DNA of 64,000 bases from Dysosmobacter welbionis. Its GTDB lineage: Bacteria; Bacillota; Clostridia; Oscillospirales; Oscillospiraceae. The position numbers and the translations under genes are program-made. Of the stretch, positions 58,860-64,000 are shown piece by piece (positions within the stretch are counted from its first letter, which is position 1; each line of letters begins with the position of its first letter). Under the pieces are notes generated by a model. That model was not told where the DNA came from. It searched no databases and saw nothing but the letters and a program-made list of their open reading frames with translations. Location of the stretch: contig NZ_CP034413.3 in the NCBI RefSeq assembly GCF_005121165.3, forward strand, positions 1,240,001-1,304,000, read 5' to 3'.

Positions 58860-59255
58860 TAGTAATAACATCGGTTTGCGAGATTGACTACTACTTCCGG
58901 ATACTGAAATATGTCTGCCTCAATCACGGTTGGGGGCATTTTGCATTGAATGGCGACGTTCTTGGCAGTCCTCCAATTCACATGTGGGTTGAAATGCAGG
59001 ATGGATGTAGCAGGCACACCAGTCCCGGCCATATTTCATAGCCGCCCAGACCAGAAGGGATGAATCCACCCCGCTGGAAAAGGCACTGTCCATCATGGAT
59101 TTTGTTCAAAAAAACCGATAACTGTATATTGCACCCCTAAAAAGACAACAGGAAGATATCTGCCCCCTTCGAGAGGGCAAATATCTTCCTGGTATTTTTG
59201 CTTCATCAGTTCTTTTATTTGATAACGGAACGATAAGACTCGTACGACTTCTGCG
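58860..59255 (-). pseudogene. Duplicated larE 5' end and leader (pseudogene)
   Basis: Minus-strand sequence from about 59255 down matches the larE leader and first 88 codons, including the hairpin and AGGGGTGCAATAT. The start ATG is changed to ATA (59127-59125), small deletions shift the frame, and only PTVIEADIFQYPEVVVN and NRCYYYC remain readable. Upstream of the hairpin is the end of another gene (QKSYESYRSVIK then stop), also matched near larE as LYKSYRSIIK. A partial duplication of the lar locus that has decayed. Confidence 0.85.
59139..59190 (-). repeat. Second copy of the lar leader hairpin
   Basis: AGGAAGATATCTGCCC (59150-59165) pairs with GGGCAAATATCTTCCT (59175-59190), then T-rich on the minus strand. 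Compared with the larE copy, G56542-C56570 has become A59156-T59184, a compensatory change. Confidence 0.8.
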
Positions 59256-59303
59256 CTAAAAATGCATAAGCAAAAACAGCTCCTATAACGCAGATTTAAT
59301 ATG

Positions 59304-61018
59304 CTAAATTTGGTAGTCTGTGTGCAGCAGATGATGGGCCTTCTCCCCCAGGGGCTTTTTCAGGTAAGTCCGGTACAGCTCCTGGATATCTGGGTTCTCG
59401 TGAGAGAAGCGGATATCGGCCTTGGAATCCAGCTTCCACAGCTGACTGCCGCGGGAGGCCGCCATCTCCACACCCTCGTGGATGGGCTGACCGCCGCCGC
59501 CGGCGCAGCCGCCGGGGCAGGCCATAACTTCCACGAAGTCGTAGTCCACCTCGCCGCTGTCCACGGCCTCCATCAGCCTGCGGGTGTTGGCCAATCCGCT
59601 GACCACCGCCACCCGGACCTTTCCGGCGCCGGGGATCTCAAAGGCGGCTTCCTTCCAGGGCTTGCTGCCCCGCACCTGCTCGAACGTATCCGGGTCGGGG
59701 TTCTTGCCGGTCACCAGATAGTAGGCGCTGCGCAGGGCCGCGTCCATGACGCCGCCGGTGGCGCCGAAGACCACCGCCGCGCCGGTGCCGCTGCCCAGGG
59801 GGCTGTCGAACTCCGCCTCCTCCAGCTCAGCGGGCACGATGCAGTCACTGCGGAACAGGCGCACCATCTCCCGGGTGGTCAACACCATGTCCACATCCGG
59901 GTCGCCGCAGGCGTCCTTCATGGTGGGCAGCTCGCTCTCCGCCTTCTTGGCAGAGCAGGGCATGATGGACACCACAAACAGCTTGTGGGGGTCGATGCCC
60001 TTCTTCTCCGCGAAGTAGCTCTTGGCCACGGCACCGAACATCTGCTGGGGGACTTGGCGGTGGACAGGTTCTCCGTATAGTCGGGGAACTCCGTCTTCAG
60101 GAACCGCACCCAGCCGGGGCAGCAGGATGTGAACATGGGCCAGCGGTACTTCCCACGGTGGGTGAAGCGCTCGATGAACTCACTGCCCTCCTCCATGATG
60201 GTCAGGTCGGCAGAGAAGTTGGTGTCGAACACATAGTCGAAGCCCAGGCGCTTCAGGGCGGCCACCATACGGCCTGTAGTCCCCTGCCGGGGGCTCATGC
60301 CGAATTCCTCTGCCCAAGCCACCCGGACCGCCGGGGCCACCTGGACCACGGTGGTGATCTCCGGGTCCGCCAGGGCCCACAGAACCTTGTTGGTGTCATC
60401 CCGGGCTGTCAGGGCGCCGGTGGGACAGTGGGTGACGCACTGGCCGCAGAACACGCAGGCGGTGTTTTTCAGATAGCGGTTGTAGCTGACATCCACGGTG
60501 GTGCGGGAGCCGGTGCCCGCCACGTCCCAGATGTGCATGCCCTGGATCTTGTCGCAGACCTGGATGCAGCGCATGCACTTGATGCATTTGCTGGCCTCCC
60601 GGACGATGGGAACGCTCAGGTCCACATTGGAGCGCTCTGGCTGCACCGCATAGGGCTGGTAGTGGATATTCAGGTCATTGGAAAGCTTCTGCAGCTGGCA
60701 GTTGCCGCTGCGGACGCAGACCGTGCAATTGGAGTTGTGCTGGCTGAGGATCAGCCGCAGATTGGTCTTCCGGGCCTGCCGGACCCGGGGAGAGTTGGTC
60801 TGGATCACCATGCCCTCCGCCACCTCGGTGTTGCAGGCGGGGACCAGGCGGTTGACGCCCTCGATCTCCACCATACACATACGGCAGGCGGCGATCTCGT
60901 TGATCTCCTTCAGAAAACACAGGTGAGGAATGGGGATGCCGGCCTTCTCGGCGGCTTCCAGGATGGTGGTGCCCGCCGCGACGGACATCTCCCGGTCATT
61001 GATCTTGAAGTTTACCAT
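59304..61018 (-). CDS. hydA: [FeFe] hydrogenase large subunit, single-base frameshift
   Basis: About 571 residues once one base is restored. N-terminal 2Fe-2S domain (HLCFLKEINEIAACRMCMVE, then PACNTE), the His-Cys3 cluster LSQHNSNCTVCVRSGNCQ, two ferredoxin-type clusters (CIKCMRCIQVCDK and CVFCGQCVTHCPTGA), and the H-cluster motifs TSCCPGW, IMPCSAKKAE and EVMACPGGCAGGGGQP. It oxidises or makes H2. The frame breaks after NLSTAKSP at the CCCCC run near 60050, where one C is missing; both halves are otherwise intact, so an assembly error is likely. Overlaps the flavoprotein gene by 7 bases. Confidence 0.88.
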
Positions 61019-62850
61019 TTCTCCACACGTCCTCCCTTGAAGTTTCCGTAGCCAAAGTGATCGCACCGCAGGCAGCGGGCAGACTCCTGGGCGGCCTCTT
61101 CGTCCGTCATGCCGCACTCAATGCACTGGAAGTCGCACTTGCGCTCACTGGCGTCGCGCTCACTGGAATTCACGCGGCCATGGGGATGGATTCCCTTGCT
61201 CCAGGCTGCGGGCACCGTGACATCCACCTTGATCTCATGGTTGAAGCCCAGATATTCGTCGATGTTGGCAGCCGCCGCCTTGCCAGCCGCAATGGCACGA
61301 ATAACGGTGGCAGGACCGGTGACGCAGTCGCCGCCGGCGAACACGCCCTCCATATCGGGGATTTGGGTGCTGGTGTTAGCGTCCACGTTGCCGCCGCGCT
61401 GGATCTTGATGCCGCTCTCCTCCAGGCCCCGGGACTCGATGCCCTGGCCGATGGCCACGATGACCGTGTCGGCGGGGATCCGCAGAGGCTCCACGGAGGC
61501 GGTGTTGGGCCGGGGACGGCCGGCCTTGTCCATCTCGCCGATGATCTGGGGCTGGGTCCAGAGGGCCGTCACGTGGCCGTTCTCGTCCGCCTCGATCTTC
61601 AGCGGCGCCTGGAGGGTCAGGACCTCGGCGCCCTCGGCAATGGCGCCCTCCACTTCCTCCTGCTGAGCCGTCATATCCTCCTGGCGGCGGCGGTAGACAC
61701 AGGTGACCTTGGCGGCACCCAGGCGGATGGCGCTGCGGGTCACGTCCATGGCCACGTTGCCGCCGCCGATAACTGCCACGTTCTGGCCGGTGAAGTCAGG
61801 CATCTCCTCGTCGCCGATGCGGCGCAGCATCTCCACGGCGGAGATGACGCCCTGGCTGTCCTCGCCCTCAATGCCGGTCTTTTTGTCGGTATGGGCGCCG
61901 ATGGAGATGTACAGGCAGTCATGCTCCTTCCGGAGCTGGTCGAAGGTGACATCCTGGCCTACCTTCACGCCGGTCTTGACTTCAATGCCCAGGGACAGGA
62001 TGGAGTCGATCTCCGCGTCCAGCTTCTCCCGGGGGAAGCGGTAGCTGGGGATGCCGTAGCGCATCATGCCGCCCAGCTTGGTCTGCTGCTCGTAGACCGT
62101 GACCTTGTGGCCCATGAGGGCCAGGTAGTAGGCGGCGGAGAGACCGCCGGGACCGCCGCCGATGATGGCAACGGACTTGCCGGTAGCGGGAGCCTTCTTG
62201 GGCTGGGGCACATTGCCGGCGTGGTCCACAGCGTAGCGCTTCAGCCCACGGATGTTCAGGGCGTCGTCCACCATGTTCCGGCGGCAGCGGGCCTCGCAGG
62301 GATGCTCGCAGATGTAGGCGCAGGCGGTGGGGAAGGGATTGTCCTTCCGGATAAGCCGCACGGCATCGGCGCAGCGGCCCTCGTTCACCAGGGAGATGTA
62401 ACCGGGGATATCCACGCCGGCGGGGCACAGAGCCACGCAGGGCACCGGGTTCTTCAGGCTGCCCAGGCAGCGGTGGTGGAGAATGTGCTCCTCATAGTCA
62501 TCCCGGAAACCCTTCAGGCCCATCAGCACCAGATTGGCGGCGTCAATGCCGATGGCGCAGTCCGCCGTGTCCACGATGACCTGGGCAGTGGCCTCGATCC
62601 GGTCCAGGATCTTCAGCTCGGGCTCGCCCTCCAGCACCTCCCGGATCATGTTGGAAAGCTGGGTCAGTCCGATGCGGCAGGGCACGCACTTGCCGCAGGT
62701 CTGGGCCTGGCACAGGTTCAGGAAATTCAGCGCCATATCCACAGGGCACAGGCCCGGAGGGCTGGCGGCGATCCGCCGTTCCATGTTCCGGTACAGCTGC
62801 TCCACCACAGCCTGTGCCTGACCAGGCATCTTGACTTCTAATCTGCTCAT
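61012..62850 (-). CDS. NuoF-type Fe-S / GltD-like FAD oxidoreductase of the hydrogenase
   Basis: 612 residues. N-terminal NuoF/HydB-type 4Fe-4S domain with CQAQTCGKCVPCRIG; then a GltD-type module with CLGSLKNPVPCVALC, CAYICEHPCEARCRRN, FAD site IIGGGPGGLSAAYYL, NAD(P) site VIGGGNVAMDVTRSA and GDCVTGPATVIRAIAAGK; finally CIECGMTDEEAAQESARCLRC. It transfers electrons between NAD(P)H and the hydrogenase's Fe-S chain. This fusion next to hydA fits the glutamate-synthase-linked group of [FeFe] hydrogenases, from memory of that classification. AAGAAAGGTTT precedes the ATG. Confidence 0.87.
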   Translation of the reverse strand: MSRLEVKMPGQAQAVVEQLYRNMERRIAASPPGLCPVDMALNFLNLCQAQTCGKCVPCRIGLTQLSNMIREVLEGEPELKILDRIEATAQVIVDTADCAIGIDAANLVLMGLKGFRDDYEEHILHHRCLGSLKNPVPCVALCPAGVDIPGYISLVNEGRCADAVRLIRKDNPFPTACAYICEHPCEARCRRNMVDDALNIRGLKRYAVDHAGNVPQPKKAPATGKSVAIIGGGPGGLSAAYYLALMGHKVTVYEQQTKLGGMMRYGIPSYRFPREKLDAEIDSILSLGIEVKTGVKVGQDVTFDQLRKEHDCLYISIGAHTDKKTGIEGEDSQGVISAVEMLRRIGDEEMPDFTGQNVAVIGGGNVAMDVTRSAIRLGAAKVTCVYRRRQEDMTAQQEEVEGAIAEGAEVLTLQAPLKIEADENGHVTALWTQPQIIGEMDKAGRPRPNTASVEPLRIPADTVIVAIGQGIESRGLEESGIKIQRGGNVDANTSTQIPDMEGVFAGGDCVTGPATVIRAIAAGKAAAANIDEYLGFNHEIKVDVTVPAAWSKGIHPHGRVNSSERDASERKCDFQCIECGMTDEEAAQESARCLRCDHFGYGNFKGGRVEKW

Positions 62851-63477
62851 AAACCTTTCTTCATCCCTTTCTGTTTCCATTCGGCAGATATATACATTTT
62901 CTTTTCTTTCGCTTTGATTTCCCAATAAATCAGGAATGTCAGAATTTCTCACAATATGGACGCATGTAGTTTCGTGCGGCTACGTTCCCTCTCAGATTGA
63001 ATATGCAGTATGGGTAGCAATTGTAAAATTGCTACCCATACTGGGAGAGAGTATATCCCATTGGGAGGTGAAACCAACAGGATATGGCAACGAGCGTTCT
63101 CCTTTTCTCTACAGGCTATCCCGTCTATTTTGAAAAGATTATCTTCAGTGAGATATGTAGAAACCCAAACTTTTACAAAGCCAGTATTACGCAAATTATC
63201 GCAGTTTTAGCGAATACACCTATAGTTTGAATATCTGCAACAATCATTTTTTTCTACGCAAAAAGCATAACATAATTACGCAAAAATGTGAAATTCTCCT
63301 TTTTTATAGAAATTTCGGAAAAGCAATTCTAAATACGCATACATTAATCAAGTCGAAAGTAATTGTAAAAAGGGAGGAATTGCATGCTTTCTTTTCATGA
63401 TCTATAATTTATTCCACGTATTTTCATCTCCACAAGTTCCTTAGCTCCACCCGAACCCGTGGGTTTCTCGGTCAGGG
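62851..63477. other. AT-rich intergenic region with a perfect palindrome and a 7-codon frame
   Basis: No protein gene is supported here. CAGTATGGGTAGCAATT (63006-63022) pairs perfectly with AATTGCTACCCATACTG (63027-63043), loop GTAA, flanked by CTCTCA and GGGAGAGAG. Further right, AGGGAGGAATTGC precedes a 7-codon frame ATG..TAA (63384-63407, MLSFHDL). The palindrome could be a mobile-repeat remnant, an operator or a terminator of an unknown transcript. Confidence 0.5.
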
Positions 63478-63520
63478 AAATGACAGGACCATATGCTTTC
63501 ATGCGGTCCTGTCATTTCTA
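63478..63520. terminator. Terminator of the right-edge gene
   Basis: AAATGACAGGACC pairs with GGTCCTGTCATTT around a 16-base loop. It follows the stop of the minus-strand gene by 10 bases. Confidence 0.72.
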
Positions 63521-63529
63521 AAAATTCTA

Positions 63530-64000
63530 TTACATGTTGTAAATAAGTTCAAAGGCGTCATGCACAGCCTTAAAAATATTTGCAGGTTTCTTGCAAGAGC
63601 CGATCTCATATACCTCGATACCAGTGCCAATCAGAGCTTCTTTCATGGACAGATTGGAACGCATACCAATGGACATCACGACCGTATCCGCCTCAAGTGT
63701 TTTACTTTCCCCATCCGCAGACTGAATCACTGCTCCCGCATCATTGATCTCCAACAGCCGATTTCCAGTATAGACGGGAACATGGTAGTGCTCCATCAGA
63801 TCTTCAAGCATGGACTTGCACTGGTTGGGGACAAATTCCAGGCTCATGAGATTGGGCATGGCTTCCACAACTGAAACCTTTTTCCCCTGCAATGCAAAAT
63901 GCATAGCAGTCTCACAGCCAATCTCACCGCCGCCAACAACAACCACCGTTTCACCAACAGGTTTATGCCCTTCCAACGCATCGATAGCGGAAACGCTCTT
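63530..64000 (-). CDS. FAD-dependent enoate reductase-like protein, C-terminal part (partial)
   Basis: At least 156 residues, running off the right edge (the upstream codons read KSVSAIDALEGHKP). VVVVGGGEIGCETAMHFA is the NAD(P)-binding Rossmann motif, and VEADTVVMSIGMR-like text (LEADTVVMSIGMRSN) the FAD-linked strand, of the C-terminal reductase domain of old-yellow-enzyme/2-enoate reductase (FldZ, BaiCD) proteins. The N-terminal barrel is outside the window. Such enzymes reduce alpha,beta-unsaturated acids in anaerobes. A start inside the window (TTG 63976) would cut the domain and is rejected. Confidence 0.78.
   Translation of the reverse strand, partial: KSVSAIDALEGHKPVGETVVVVGGGEIGCETAMHFALQGKKVSVVEAMPNLMSLEFVPNQCKSMLEDLMEHYHVPVYTGNRLLEINDAGAVIQSADGESKTLEADTVVMSIGMRSNLSMKEALIGTGIEVYEIGSCKKPANIFKAVHDAFELIYNM

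Noticed and set aside
58693-58887. 64-codon plus-strand frame after the MATE gene
   Set aside because: No ribosome site or family; it overlaps the larE pseudogene junction and is AT-rich filler.
62949-63210. Open frames on both strands over the 63.0 kb palindrome
   Set aside because: They mirror each other through the palindrome, lack ribosome sites and match nothing.

Overview
The window is GC-rich DNA from an anaerobic, spore-forming Firmicute of the class Clostridia, most likely a gut Oscillospiraceae (Flavonifractor, Lawsonibacter or Dysosmobacter type). This rests on SpoIIID, tandem SLH domains, a tryptophan T-box, an [FeFe] hydrogenase, the lar genes and strong AGGAGG ribosome sites. 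Species assignment from sequence alone is an inference.

Layout. 1-5.4 kb: an mtnA-deoD-small-protein operon (minus), a membrane protein, a nitroreductase, a deleted aldolase remnant and an aminotransferase. 5.4-8.7 kb: spoIIID, a small protein, a LytR-CpsA-Psr protein (frameshifted) and an SLH-transglutaminase protein. 8.7-13 kb (minus): an LRR - VWA - MoxR - NifU operon. 13-15.3 kb: a GntR/YtrA-type repressor with ABC transporter and small proteins. 15.3-20.9 kb: pyrG behind a long structured leader and followed by a duplicated copy of its own 3' end, then an M24 peptidase, a TipAS-like protein and a CBS-pyrophosphatase. 20.9-28.5 kb: two paralogous PF04392-type ABC importers. The first is preceded by what reads as a leader-peptide attenuator rich in Tyr and Phe codons, the second by a tryptophan T-box. 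28.5-36.9 kb: threonine dehydratase, a P-type ATPase, a racemase, a YitT protein, a sigma-4/zinc-ribbon micro-operon, tRNA-Thr and tRNA-Tyr, a self-cleaving XRE/S24 repressor with three palindromic operators, and an SDR reductase.

37-47.2 kb is an integrative mobilizable element beside tRNA-Val(GAC): two overlapping tyrosine recombinases, a MobP relaxase fused to Sel1 repeats, an RHH relaxosome protein with a candidate oriT, a winged-helix protein, an excisionase-like protein, and a divergent DUF6076-sigma pair. No attR copy of the tRNA 3' end was found in the window. 47.2-50.2 kb holds decayed genes and an SLH-anchored GH5-like protein whose two catalytic glutamates are replaced.

50.2-56.5 kb (minus) is one operon, larE-larB-larC-fmdE-SBP-permease-ATPase: nickel-pincer cofactor synthesis joined to a metal or metal-chelate importer. 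A hairpin with a T tract lies just before larE, and a broken second copy of that hairpin and the larE 5' end lies 2.6 kb away, beyond a DUF3842 gene and a MATE transporter. 59.3-62.9 kb encodes a GltD-like flavoprotein and an [FeFe] hydrogenase; a truncated 2-enoate-reductase-like gene runs off the right edge. Three conserved genes (LCP, DUF3842, hydA) each lack one base in a C/G run, which looks more like assembly error or slippage than independent gene death.
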